The translations under genes and the position numbers were made by a program. A stretch of 64,000 bases of DNA from Nitrospira sp. (GTDB lineage Bacteria; Nitrospirota; Nitrospiria; Nitrospirales; Nitrospiraceae), in contig JARFPM010000005.1 of assembly GCA_030444405.1 (NCBI GenBank), positions 1 through 64,000 on the forward strand, read 5' to 3'. This document shows, in pieces, positions 1 to 9,082 of the stretch (position 1 is its first letter; every line of letters starts with the position of its first letter). The notes below the pieces were generated by a model. It was given only the letters and a program-made list of their open reading frames with translations. It was not told the DNA's origin and did not search any database.

Positions 1-221
1 AAGGTAAGCAGGAATAGGATAGGCCGAAGGATCACGTTCAAGAAGGTGAGCACCAGCACCGCTGCAATGCCGGCCGTCAGACTGTCGGCCTCCAAGCCGG
101 GAACGATCGCGATCGCCAGGAATACCGCAATTCCCGTGATGAGGATGCGCATGAGAGCATGGCGCACCCCACCGTGGAACGGTGACTCGTGCACGGCCCT
201 CGCAAAACGAATCGTCGGCAT
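1..221 (-). CDS. Phage holin family / YvlD-like 4-TM membrane protein (partial, runs off the window)
   Basis: Minus-strand translation MPTIRFARAVHESPFHGGVRHALMRILITGIAVFLAIAIVPGLEADSLTAGIAAVLVLTFLNVILRPILFLLT; the FLNVILRPILFLLT segment is typical of the family. Confidence 0.7.
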   Translation of the reverse strand, partial: MPTIRFARAVHESPFHGGVRHALMRILITGIAVFLAIAIVPGLEADSLTAGIAAVLVLTFLNVILRPILFLLT

Positions 222-224
222 CGG

Positions 225-575
225 CTACCTAGATGGTGACGCAGTCTTTACAGAGGAATAATGCACCACTGTTGCGGACACCTTCTTGGTCTTGTCGTCC
301 TTCGTCGCCTCAATGATGACACGGTCTCCCACGATTGGTGGATCGTTCGATTTCTGGTTACTTTTGTTCTTGAACTTCACCGGTTTATTGAGCAGGACGG
401 AAACAACCGGTCCTTTGGCTGTTTTGACCTCGATGTGTTTTGCATCGATGGCGGTCACAATGCCAAGCACATGAAGATCCGTGCCGGCGGCCATGATGGT
501 GGTCGATAACAAGAACGCGAGAAGGAGAACAGCGCTGCCTGCTCTCAAGCCGTCATAGTGCTTCGCATACAACAT
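225..575 (-). CDS. Small secreted protein with DUF5666-like OB-type region, function unknown
   Basis: ORF 225..659; the MLYAKHYDGLRAG start gives a signal-peptide-like N-terminus, then LGIVTAIDAKHIEVKTAKGPVVSVLLNKPVKF. Confidence 0.5.
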   Translation of the reverse strand: MLYAKHYDGLRAGSAVLLLAFLLSTTIMAAGTDLHVLGIVTAIDAKHIEVKTAKGPVVSVLLNKPVKFKNKSNQKSNDPPIVGDRVIIEATKDDKTKKVSATVVHYSSVKTASPSR

Positions 576-663
576 CGAGTTGTGACCAGCCCGTCTTCGT
601 CGTCGCGCGGCGCGCCGCGATACAACTGCACTATACAAATTCTTCGGTGTGATTACCACCGCA

Positions 664-1473
664 TCATCGCGCGAGACTGAACCGTCGAAAATCTGAGAGA
701 CGAGCGATCAAGAGGATCAACACAGGCAGGTGCATCAGCAGGCCACTCATCCCCATGACGGGTTCCCCGATCCAGAAGGTCACGCCGAGGTTGAAGGCCA
801 AGACTCCATAGTACAAGCCGACCCCGAGTAAGAGCCGTTGAGTGATCGGCTGAGGTGGCGAAAGGGAAGGCAGTCGTCGCTCCAGCGGGAAATAGATGCC
901 CAGCGAAATCAGTCCGACCACCGCCCAGCCGACATAGTTTGCGAACGGAACACCGAAGTGCCAACCTGGGTCGGGATAGTAATAAATCTTGCCCAGGAAC
1001 CAACGGTCGCCGCGGAGGGCCACCGGATCGATCACCATATCGATACAGGCAAAAAGAAAGGCGGTCAGCGCCAAGACGGTCCAACTCGTGCGGGTCTCTA
1101 CGCCGAATTGCAACAGCTTGACAGGGAAACACTCGATGCTCGGAGAGGAGTCGAATGGCAGCAACAGACCTAGCGCTACACAATAGGAAGCATACAGGAG
1201 AAAGCTGAACGAGATGGAATCCATGAACGGTACGTTCGAAATGTACAGCTCCTGCCCGACCGTCGAGCCGTTGTAGAAATACCAGCCGAAGGGGATGCCG
1301 GTTCGCGTGGAGGAGAATTCACAAGCAAAGGCTGTTGTCCAGCTAATCAGCCAGAAGCGCCAAGTGCGTCGCCAGCCGATCAGTTTGATTGCGGAGAAGA
1401 GAAACGCGGCAAGAAAAAGAAAGACATAGGGGCGAAGGGCGATCGTTTTGAAGAACAGAGAGGCAATATCCAT
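664..1473 (-). CDS. Carotenoid biosynthesis protein (CruF/DUF422 family)
   Basis: Multi-TM ORF with FACEFSSTRTGIPFGWYFYN and IDMVIDPVALRGDRWFLGKIYYYPDPGWHFGVPFANYVGW. Confidence 0.8.
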   Translation of the reverse strand: MDIASLFFKTIALRPYVFLFLAAFLFSAIKLIGWRRTWRFWLISWTTAFACEFSSTRTGIPFGWYFYNGSTVGQELYISNVPFMDSISFSFLLYASYCVALGLLLPFDSSPSIECFPVKLLQFGVETRTSWTVLALTAFLFACIDMVIDPVALRGDRWFLGKIYYYPDPGWHFGVPFANYVGWAVVGLISLGIYFPLERRLPSLSPPQPITQRLLLGVGLYYGVLAFNLGVTFWIGEPVMGMSGLLMHLPVLILLIARLSDFRRFSLAR

Positions 1474-1558
1474 TCAATGTTCAATGTTGAATGATGAATG
1501 CTGAATGGCGGTCGCCGAATTTAACATTAAACATGCTTCATTGAACATTGGCACATGG

Positions 1559-2509
1559 CTATGCATACCCATGAGCCTTGAACCACCGCACGGCTTTCTC
1601 CAGGGCCACTTCGGGGGGATGCTGCGACAGGCCAAGTTCTTGAATCGCCTTGCTGCAGTCGTAGTGCATCTTATACTTAGCCATTTTGACCCCTTCGAGC
1701 GGAATGCGCGGCGGCCGGCCGGTCAGGTTAGCGACCCAGTGATTAAGATAGGCGAGGGGTAACACGACGCCCCGTGGCAATTTGAGAGCGGGAGCCTTGA
1801 GGCCTGTCAACTTGCTGAGAATTTCGAATACTTCGCGGAGCAATAGGTTCGTCCCACCAAGAATATACCGTTCGCCCTGCCGGCCTTTCTCCATGGCGAG
1901 CAGGTGACCGGTAGCCACGTCATCGACGTCGATGATATTCATGCCAGTTTCGATGTAAGCCGGCATCCGACCCTTCATGAAATCGACGATGACTTGGCCG
2001 GTGGGAGTCGGTTTCACGTCGCCTTCACCGACCGGTGCGCTGGGATTCACGATCACGACCGGTAAGCCCTCTTTGGCCAGCTTGAGCACTTCCTGCTCAG
2101 CCAGGTACTTCGAGCGTTTATAGTGGCCGGCCATCTGTTCAAGCGACACAGGTGTCTCCTCAGTCCCGGGTCCTCCGCCCGGCGGCAAGCCGATCGCACC
2201 AATGGTGCTGCAATAGACCGTGCGTTCGATGCCGACCTCTCGCGCCGCCTCCAAGAGATTCCTGGTGCCGGCCACATTGATGTCGTAGAAGATTGAGGGA
2301 GCTTTGGCCCAGAGGGCATAGTGTGCGGCGACGTGATAGAGCTGTCCGCATCCTCTGAGGGCTTGGCGTAGGGATTCTTTATCGCGAAGATCGCCTGGTA
2401 CCTTCTCGAGGTTCAATGACCGGAGATTGGTCGAATCGCTTCCGGGGCGGGCAATCACCCGGACCTCGACGCCTGCTCGCACGAGGGCCCGAGTAACGAG
2501 AGCTTTCAT
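1559..2509 (-). CDS. hpnA: NAD-dependent epimerase, hopanoid-associated sugar epimerase HpnA-like; N-terminal GxxGxxG loop missing
   Basis: Extended SDR body (DLRDKESLRQALRGCGQLYHVAAHYALWAKAP, YKRSKYLAE, NPSAPVGEGDVKPTPTG); N-terminus reads MKALVTRALVRAG. Confidence 0.75.
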   Translation of the reverse strand: MKALVTRALVRAGVEVRVIARPGSDSTNLRSLNLEKVPGDLRDKESLRQALRGCGQLYHVAAHYALWAKAPSIFYDINVAGTRNLLEAAREVGIERTVYCSTIGAIGLPPGGGPGTEETPVSLEQMAGHYKRSKYLAEQEVLKLAKEGLPVVIVNPSAPVGEGDVKPTPTGQVIVDFMKGRMPAYIETGMNIIDVDDVATGHLLAMEKGRQGERYILGGTNLLLREVFEILSKLTGLKAPALKLPRGVVLPLAYLNHWVANLTGRPPRIPLEGVKMAKYKMHYDCSKAIQELGLSQHPPEVALEKAVRWFKAHGYA

Positions 2510-2605
2510 AAGAAGTGCTGAGTGCTGGGTGCTGAGTCCCGAGTGAAAAGGGAAAAATGGGGGACTTTATTCCGAAACTCAGCACTCATGTCTCAGCACT
2601 CAGGA

Positions 2606-3496
2606 CTAATTTTTTCTGGAGGTAATATACCGCGCGATCTCGCGTAACGGGTCGGCGGAAGGACCGAAGGATGACAAGCGGCTGATGGCGCGGGTCACAC
2701 AGTCATCGCCTAGTTTCTTGGCTCCATCTACGCCGTAGAACGTCGGATAGGTTTTCTTCCCGCGTTCGGCGTCGGTGTTCGGATTTTTGCCAAGCTCTTC
2801 CCTCGTGCCGGTCACATTCAGCACGTCGTCGGCAATCTGAAAGGCAAGGCCGATATCTTCGGCATAGCCGGTTAGGTCATCCAACTGTCGATCGGTCGCT
2901 CCGGCGGCAATCGCCCCCATCCGCACGGCGGCCCGGATCAACATCCCGGTCTTGTGTTTATGAATGGTCTGGAGCGTGGTGAGGTCGATGTCCTTGTTCT
3001 CGGCTTGGATGTCGAAGACCTGCCCTCCCACCATCCCCCTGTTTCCAGAGCCGTACGCGAGTTCTTGAATCAACCGCACCTGACGGACGGGATCGCAGCC
3101 TTTCATTAGATCAGGGCGACTGATCAGGTCGAACGCCATGGTAAACAAGGCATCCCCGGTCAAAATGGCCATCGCTTCGCCATAAACTTTGTGATTCGTC
3201 GGTTTGCCGCGGCGAAAGTCGTCGTTGTCCATCGAGGGCAGATCGTCATGGACGAGCGAGTAGGTGTGGATGAATTCCAACGAACAAGCCATCGGCATCA
3301 GGCCTGGCGGTGCGGGACCAACGGCTTCTGCTGCGGCAATCGCCAAGATGGGCCTGATCCGCTTCCCGCCTGCCAAAAGGCTATAGCGCATGCTCTCATG
3401 CAGGGCAGTCGGCGGAGTTGCACCCGGCGGCGCCACGAGGTCGAGAAACCGATCAACGTCGATTCTTTTCTGCTCGAGATAGTCCTTGATATTCAT
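2606..3496 (-). CDS. ispA: Polyprenyl (farnesyl) diphosphate synthase
   Basis: First Asp-rich motif DDLPSMDND, GKRIRP, second motif FQIADDVLNVTG. Confidence 0.9.
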   Translation of the reverse strand: MNIKDYLEQKRIDVDRFLDLVAPPGATPPTALHESMRYSLLAGGKRIRPILAIAAAEAVGPAPPGLMPMACSLEFIHTYSLVHDDLPSMDNDDFRRGKPTNHKVYGEAMAILTGDALFTMAFDLISRPDLMKGCDPVRQVRLIQELAYGSGNRGMVGGQVFDIQAENKDIDLTTLQTIHKHKTGMLIRAAVRMGAIAAGATDRQLDDLTGYAEDIGLAFQIADDVLNVTGTREELGKNPNTDAERGKKTYPTFYGVDGAKKLGDDCVTRAISRLSSFGPSADPLREIARYITSRKN

Positions 3497-3968
3497 GAAG
3501 AGTCAATCTTATTAGCGGACAGGCGCCGACTTGCGCGGAGAGTAACAAACGATTGGAGACGAGTCAAACGGGGTGGGGTGGGAGAGGGAACTCGTGGTCT
3601 CCTGTGCTCGCGCACCGCGCACGCGGGACTGATTGGAGTTTAAGGTTATGGGAGGTGCTCGGTGCATGCGCGCAGTAGGAGGCCATCGAGCTCCCTCTCT
3701 TGACAGGAAGGAGAAGTAAGGTTGAAGGAAGCATCAGGAAAAAGGAATCAGGCTGGTTGATCGTCATTCATTCCAGGTGAGTCTTGACGGTATCACTGGA
3801 TCGAGGGGGATGCGGCGTGCTTCACCACGTGCCTCCGTAAATGGAAATGGACGCTGTTATAGCTGATGAAAAAGGAAATGAGTGTGATGCATAATTCGGA
3901 CGAATCTCTGGCGTGTTACGCGGATTAGGAAATCGAACACTCGGCTCTTCTACGGATAGGGCTAAACA

Positions 3969-4727
3969 TTGTTAGGTGGCTTGAGGTTGAAGGTGAAAAA
4001 GGCGCACATCCTCAGTGAGATCACACGCACGGCCACTGCCAACGGCGGTGTCCCATTGGGAGAGGCGCGCTTCGAAGGGGAGACCGGAATTAACCGTAAG
4101 GACTGGTACGGCATTCATTGGGCAAAGTGGGGCGATGCGGTTCGGGAAGCCGGGCTCACCCCAAACGAACTAAACACCGCTTTCGAGGCTGACTTGCTTC
4201 TCGGCAAATATGCACAATATGCCCGCGACTTGGGGCGGTTACCAACTGCTGGCGAACTTCGTTTGAAACGCCGAAACGATCCCGAATTCCCAAGCTGGAA
4301 CACTTTCTCGCGATTCGGAACCAAAGTGGAGATGGCCCGGAAACTTATTGAGTACTGCCGTTTGCGGCAAGGGTTCGACGATGTAGTCAACCAGTGTGAA
4401 GAGTACCTCCGTACATCTTTGCCCACGGGCAAGGATGACAAGGTGCCGGGCGATGACGCTGTTATGGGCTACGTCTACTTTCTCAAGCACGGAGCTCGTC
4501 GGGAATACAAAATCGGTCGTACAAATAACCGGCTCCGACGGGAGGGCGATATCGGTATCGAGCTTCCAGAGAAGATCGAACCGATTCATGTCATCGAGAC
4601 GGATGATCCTGCAGGGGTTGAAGCCTACTGGCATCGTCGATTTGCGAGCAAGCGAAAAGAGGGTGAATGGTTCTCGCTTACGACTCAGGATGTTCGAGCA
4701 TTCGAAAGGTGGAAGCGAATCTACTGA
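3969..4727 (+). CDS. GIY-YIG-like (T5orf172/MUG113-type) protein with N-terminal homing-endonuclease-associated-repeat-like region
   Basis: C-terminus GYVYFLKHGARREYKIGRTNNRLRREGDI...EAYWHRRFASKRKEGEWFSLT; N-terminus ILSEITRTATANGGVPLGEARFEGETGI...WGDAVREAGLTPN. Confidence 0.7.
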   Translation: MLGGLRLKVKKAHILSEITRTATANGGVPLGEARFEGETGINRKDWYGIHWAKWGDAVREAGLTPNELNTAFEADLLLGKYAQYARDLGRLPTAGELRLKRRNDPEFPSWNTFSRFGTKVEMARKLIEYCRLRQGFDDVVNQCEEYLRTSLPTGKDDKVPGDDAVMGYVYFLKHGARREYKIGRTNNRLRREGDIGIELPEKIEPIHVIETDDPAGVEAYWHRRFASKRKEGEWFSLTTQDVRAFERWKRIY

Positions 4728-4814
4728 GCGAATAGCCGCCGAATCTGCCACCGCGGCAGGTGAACTGGATCTTGTAGGCAATTTGGTCGCATCTTGTTCT
4801 GTGTATGCAAGGTT

Positions 4815-4856
4815 AGGGGCGCGTCTTACAGCCCAGCACAGTCACTGCGCGCCCCT
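4815..4856. other. Inverted repeat AGGGGCGCG/CGCGCCCCT downstream of the GIY-YIG gene
   Basis: Perfect 9-bp arms at 4815-4823 and 4848-4856, 24-nt loop. Confidence 0.6.
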
Positions 4857-5095
4857 CTCACCTGGGCCGCACAGCTCTCAGTATGAGTTCGATCGCTCGG
4901 TTCACGCAGTCCTCCTTATCATCTCCACTCGAGAAACATGGGACCTATGTATGGCGAGTTGCTGATCTCCAATGTGCAGAGGCTTGGGAGCTGAAGGTGG
5001 TAGGCCGATTGGTAATGCTCTAGTTTCAAGGAACATCTGAACTCTCTCGGAGTTTCTCCTGCCTACTGGTGAATGGTTTGCCAAGGAATACGCCG

Positions 5096-5516
5096 ATGAC
5101 TAGCCATGCAGGTGCTCTTGAAAAGCAGGCGCAAAGGCTTCCCGTGACAGAACGTGAACGATTAGCAGTGCCTTTGCCGGCTTAGATGGAAGATGAGCGA
5201 CTGATGGCTGTGGATGAAGCGTGGGTTGCAGAAGCAGGAAAACGCTTTTCTGCATGGAAGCGAAAAACGGTGAAGGCAGTTTCTGCAGAGAAAGCCTTGC
5301 GTGATATGTATAAAGAACTTCGTCATCGAAGGTTAGTCGATCCGGCTGCGAAGGCCGAAATCCGTCAAGCCTTCGAACAAATTCAGCGACACCCTCGAGT
5401 CTGTGTATCTTTAAAGGTCGGTTTCGGCGCTATCTCCTCCAACGGTTTCCTTATGGCCTGATCTACGCCATGGAAGGGCAAACCACCTTGTTGCGGCTGT
5501 GATGTATCCCAAGTGA
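5096..5516 (+). pseudogene. Decayed addiction module: antitoxin with internal TAG, plus RelE/ParE-type toxin fragments in three frames
   Basis: MTSHAGALEKQAQRLPVTERERLAVPLPA*MEDERLMAVDEAWVAEAGKRFSAWKRKTVKAVSAEKAL in one frame; then RRLVDPAAKAEIRQAFEQIQRHP, FRRYLLQRFPYGLIYAMEGQT and VAAVMYPK* in different frames. Confidence 0.75.
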
Positions 5517-5606
5517 AAACCGGGCTCTTGGGATTCACGCGGCAAGGCCAAGTAGCGTCTCACCTTCGCTTGTTTTTCCGCCGGTTGCCCCGTTATACTC
5601 CAGCAC

Positions 5607-5897
5607 ATGAGCATTCGAAAAGGCGGTGGAGATTGGGAGCCGATGACGCTCCCAGTTCGACCACGTTTGTGCAGAGTCTGCCAAGAGGACCTCTATCGGG
5701 ACAAGACGATGATCAGGGGAGGTTGGTCTCGTTGCACGGTCTGTGACGAGTTCGTCCATTACAGTTGTCTTGCCAGTGGGAAAGTCTCTTTCTTAAAAGC
5801 ACGACCACGGGTATGCAAAACCTGCCGTTCGGTTCAGGAGGGGACCGTCTCTCCTTCTCCGAAGAAGGAGGGAACTCCTATGGTAGCCATGCCATGA
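5607..5897 (+). CDS. Small Cys-rich putative zinc-binding protein
   Basis: CRVCQEDLY...CTVCDEFVHYSC...CKTC pattern. Confidence 0.55.
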   Translation: MSIRKGGGDWEPMTLPVRPRLCRVCQEDLYRDKTMIRGGWSRCTVCDEFVHYSCLASGKVSFLKARPRVCKTCRSVQEGTVSPSPKKEGTPMVAMP

Positions 5898-5994
5898 ATT
5901 CCGGTTCTCTTCTGCTCCTGTGCGATTCTCACACGCGGTCGGCTGAACGTTGACGAGGGACTTTCCAACCGCCACACCGTTCATCGAGACGATC

Positions 5995-6366
5995 ATGGCG
6001 CAGATCATCCGAAGTGGGGCATTTCTGCAACAGTGCTGGTCGGTCCATGCCTTGTGTGTGACCGTTAGGCGAATGACGGACGAGCGTGCAGTAGTGCTTT
6101 CTTGCAGTTCATGCAAGTCGGCCCATTATCTGACCGTTGCCACGGTCACTTCGAAAGTATCTTCCGCACAGCAGATGGCTGGAGAAGGCGCTCTACGAGA
6201 CGAGCTGTCTGGCGAAGAATGCCTCAAGGCCTGTGTGTCGACGCATTATGCTTCTCTGACGCTTCGCGAGATGGATGTATTTCAGGATCTAGTGCGGTTG
6301 CGCTGTGCCGACTGTCGACGGCAGTACGAACTGACTGTCTCGGCGTTTGAAACACGCCACAAGTAG
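5995..6366 (+). CDS. Small Cys-rich protein, putative zinc ribbon, function unknown
   Basis: ORF 5950..6366 with CSSCKSAH and CADC; start uncertain. Confidence 0.4.
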   Translation: MAQIIRSGAFLQQCWSVHALCVTVRRMTDERAVVLSCSSCKSAHYLTVATVTSKVSSAQQMAGEGALRDELSGEECLKACVSTHYASLTLREMDVFQDLVRLRCADCRRQYELTVSAFETRHK

Positions 6367-6412
6367 CCGCGCGCTGCCGGCAGAAGCTGGTCATTCCTTC
6401 TTCTCCTGTGTC

Positions 6413-7036
6413 ATGATGACCCATCCCGTTGTGTTTACGGAAGAAGAGAGTGTGTTGCTGGCCGACGCACAGTTCTTTCGGAAAAAGGCCGCGATCACGA
6501 CAAAAATACGAGCCATGCTTGAGGCGACGCTCGAGGCGTTACAGCATGAGCTGGTAGGTCTGTCGCTTGTCGTCCCTCCCGATTTCGACCCACACATCCA
6601 TCAGCTGGTGAAAGGTGAGTATCTGGAGGACTTCCCGTATCAATACCTTGATTGTCCCAAATACTTCTCCGGCGCGAACAAGTTCACGTTCCGTACGCTG
6701 GTCTGGTGGGGCCATCATGTGGCCTGTGCGTTATTGCTGGAAGGTACGGAGATCGGGCGATACAAGCGCCAGCTTCTCGGTCGATTTCACCAGCTTGCAG
6801 GAAAAGACCTGGAACTTTCTCTCGCACCGTCCTTATGGGAGTGGAAACGGGGGGAGGGCTATACGCTGCCGATCACCCATGACCGCAAGGCTCAGATCGC
6901 TGCCGTGCTGGCTGAACGGTCGTTCCTGAAGGTCGTTCGCTGTGTGCCTTTAGGAGACGCACGAGTGCGGGAGGGACAGTTGGCTCGGATGGCATGTGAA
7001 ACCTTTCGGTCGATGTACCCCCTGGTCACCCTCTAA
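6413..7036 (+). CDS. Conserved-looking hypothetical protein
   Basis: Long ORF in a co-directional gene run; MMTHPVVFTEEESVLLADAQFFRKKAAI start. Confidence 0.5.
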   Translation: MMTHPVVFTEEESVLLADAQFFRKKAAITTKIRAMLEATLEALQHELVGLSLVVPPDFDPHIHQLVKGEYLEDFPYQYLDCPKYFSGANKFTFRTLVWWGHHVACALLLEGTEIGRYKRQLLGRFHQLAGKDLELSLAPSLWEWKRGEGYTLPITHDRKAQIAAVLAERSFLKVVRCVPLGDARVREGQLARMACETFRSMYPLVTL

Positions 7037-7118
7037 CCTATTAATCCTAATTGTCTCTGACGACAAACTTGGGTAGACTGGGCCGCCACTCTTTTTGAAC
7101 CTTGACAGGGAGGAGCCT

Positions 7119-7775
7119 GTGAAGCAATCGTCATTACGAGTTCTGGGCTGTGCCATCATGATGGCGACCATGCTGGCCGGCTGTAGGGGAACAGGAGAAA
7201 TGCGTTATCTGGATTTGCGCGAGAAGCCACCGATGGTGCAGCTGACCGACATCGATCCAGTCAAGATCGCCGTCGAACCGTTTGACGATCGGCGGGCGGA
7301 CCAGAGCCGTGTGGGAACGCGCACGCATCTCTGGGGAGGGGCCACGCATTTCAATGTGTCGGGTGATCGGCTTGCGGGATTGATCACTCAGAGACTTGCT
7401 GATCGCTTAAGGACTCGCGGGTGGCGAGATCGGGTATGGAATGTGCGTGTAGCTCCGGCTGGATCTGCCGCGGATGCGGATATTGTCATCAGCGGACAGG
7501 TGCAAGATTTCTCCGCGACCGTGAAGAGCCGCCCCTTATCCACCGTGATCGACACCAGCAGCCGGTTTACCATTCATGCCAGGAATCTCGTCGACCGAAG
7601 CACGACCATCCGTACCATTGAAGGGGGCCGGAGTCGAACCGTGTTTTGGTTCAATGAGGATGATGTGCGAGACCAATTGGCGGCGACCTTGAAAGACGGC
7701 CTGGATAGGCTGATCGCCGATACGATGATTGACAACAAGGCATTACGCCCGGCCCGGCGTCCCCTGCAAGAGTGA
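7119..7775 (+). CDS. Putative lipoprotein, YajG-like
   Basis: Lipobox MLAGC; KIAVEPFDDRRADQSRVGTRTHLWGG; GTG start preceded by gggaggag. Confidence 0.6.
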   Translation: MKQSSLRVLGCAIMMATMLAGCRGTGEMRYLDLREKPPMVQLTDIDPVKIAVEPFDDRRADQSRVGTRTHLWGGATHFNVSGDRLAGLITQRLADRLRTRGWRDRVWNVRVAPAGSAADADIVISGQVQDFSATVKSRPLSTVIDTSSRFTIHARNLVDRSTTIRTIEGGRSRTVFWFNEDDVRDQLAATLKDGLDRLIADTMIDNKALRPARRPLQE

Positions 7776-7817
7776 ACGTTTGCGATCCAGCGGGGAGAGG
7801 CGTTGATTTCCTGAGGG

Positions 7818-8918
7818 TTGACGGCAACCGCGATTTGTCTTCAAGGATCCCTCATCGTGCGTGAGCGGCGGTGGGAAACGACGACGTCCTTGAGCTTCGG
7901 TCAGGCGCTTGCCGTAGGAGACCGGCTCGCCGCACTCGGGTTAAAGCCGGTCTCATCTGCCAGTGACGTGATCTGTTATGTGGAGGAATGGACGGTCGGG
8001 TCGCTCGATGACTTCGATCGGCTCGATCCCTGGGCCACGGAAGATGTCACGCTCGTCCAGGTACGGGAGCGCTGGCGCGGCGATTTCTTTCTTCTAGCCG
8101 GGGCCTACCATACGATCTATCAGCGCCATCAAGATATCGGCACCTATTGCTCCATCAGCCATCCTTGGCGCATTCGAGAAGTCCTGCAGCTTCATGATCA
8201 ACGTGCCATGTTCTGGATTGGGTTTCGGCATGTCCATTCGTTCATTCGGGTTCGCCTCCAGACGCAGGTCGTCATCACACCCGGCGAAACGCGTGGCGAT
8301 GCTGATCGGACCCGTTGGTTGGATGAGAGGCGAGCAGCCTTCCTCGACGCGATCAGCGTCTTGGACCTGCCGATCGAGACCGATGTGGAGAAAGACGCGG
8401 TGATCCTCCGGTCTTCTGATACTTCCATTCCTTTCTTCTGCTCATGGCCCGATGCGTTTGGTCCCTGCCAGTTCGAGTACAATACGTCCGACGCGTTTGA
8501 ATTTCTCGTGCCGGCCAGCAAGCTTGCGGAGACGTTCCATCCGGAACCTGCCGGAGTCCGTGCCTATCTCGCAGGCTTTTCAGATGCAGCCTTGTCGGAG
8601 TTCCAAGGGATCGAACCGAGAGCGCGGCTTGCCTATCGCTGCTCCGTCCACTGCCCGCTGGATGATCTGCCGGAGGTACAGAATGCGATTCGACCGCACG
8701 GTCTTCTGTATGCCACCCTCTGTGAATTTCAGACGCAGGCGGTGTTGCCTGATGCTGAGGATGCCTCGGCGATCATCGGCATCGTCGGAATTGGTGGACA
8801 GTTCAAGATCGAAGCGCGTCTCAATCACGCTCCGCTCCGAGAAGATGCGATGGCTCCCTGGCTGGAGCGATTGATCGGTCACCCTGTCGTGTATGCCCCC
8901 GTACCGGCATTCGTGTGA
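7818..8918 (+). CDS. Hypothetical protein, no family recognised
   Basis: 366-codon ORF, co-directional with its neighbours, TTG start. Confidence 0.55.
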   Translation: MTATAICLQGSLIVRERRWETTTSLSFGQALAVGDRLAALGLKPVSSASDVICYVEEWTVGSLDDFDRLDPWATEDVTLVQVRERWRGDFFLLAGAYHTIYQRHQDIGTYCSISHPWRIREVLQLHDQRAMFWIGFRHVHSFIRVRLQTQVVITPGETRGDADRTRWLDERRAAFLDAISVLDLPIETDVEKDAVILRSSDTSIPFFCSWPDAFGPCQFEYNTSDAFEFLVPASKLAETFHPEPAGVRAYLAGFSDAALSEFQGIEPRARLAYRCSVHCPLDDLPEVQNAIRPHGLLYATLCEFQTQAVLPDAEDASAIIGIVGIGGQFKIEARLNHAPLREDAMAPWLERLIGHPVVYAPVPAFV

Positions 8919-8950
8919 ATCAATATCAAGACGCCAACTGGGCCCAAGCT

Positions 8951-9008
8951 CCTGTGGTAAAACACAGGCCAGCCCGTGTCGGCCGCATTCTCGTATGGCC
9001 CACGGGCT
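8951..9008. other. Two adjacent stem-loops in the intergenic region
   Basis: CCTGTG/CACAGG (8951-8956/8963-8968) and AGCCCGTG..GGCC/GGCC CACGGGCT (8971-8984/8997-9008). Confidence 0.5.
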
Positions 9009-9082
9009 CAGCGCCGATCAACCCTGTCTCGTGAATCCGAATTTCCGTTGATCAATTCCCACCAATTTTGCACAGTGGTGAC

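Noticed and set aside
5186-5461. Computed ORF as a genuine 91-aa protein
   Set aside because: Reads as antitoxin C-terminus fused out of context to toxin N-terminus; treated as part of a pseudogene.
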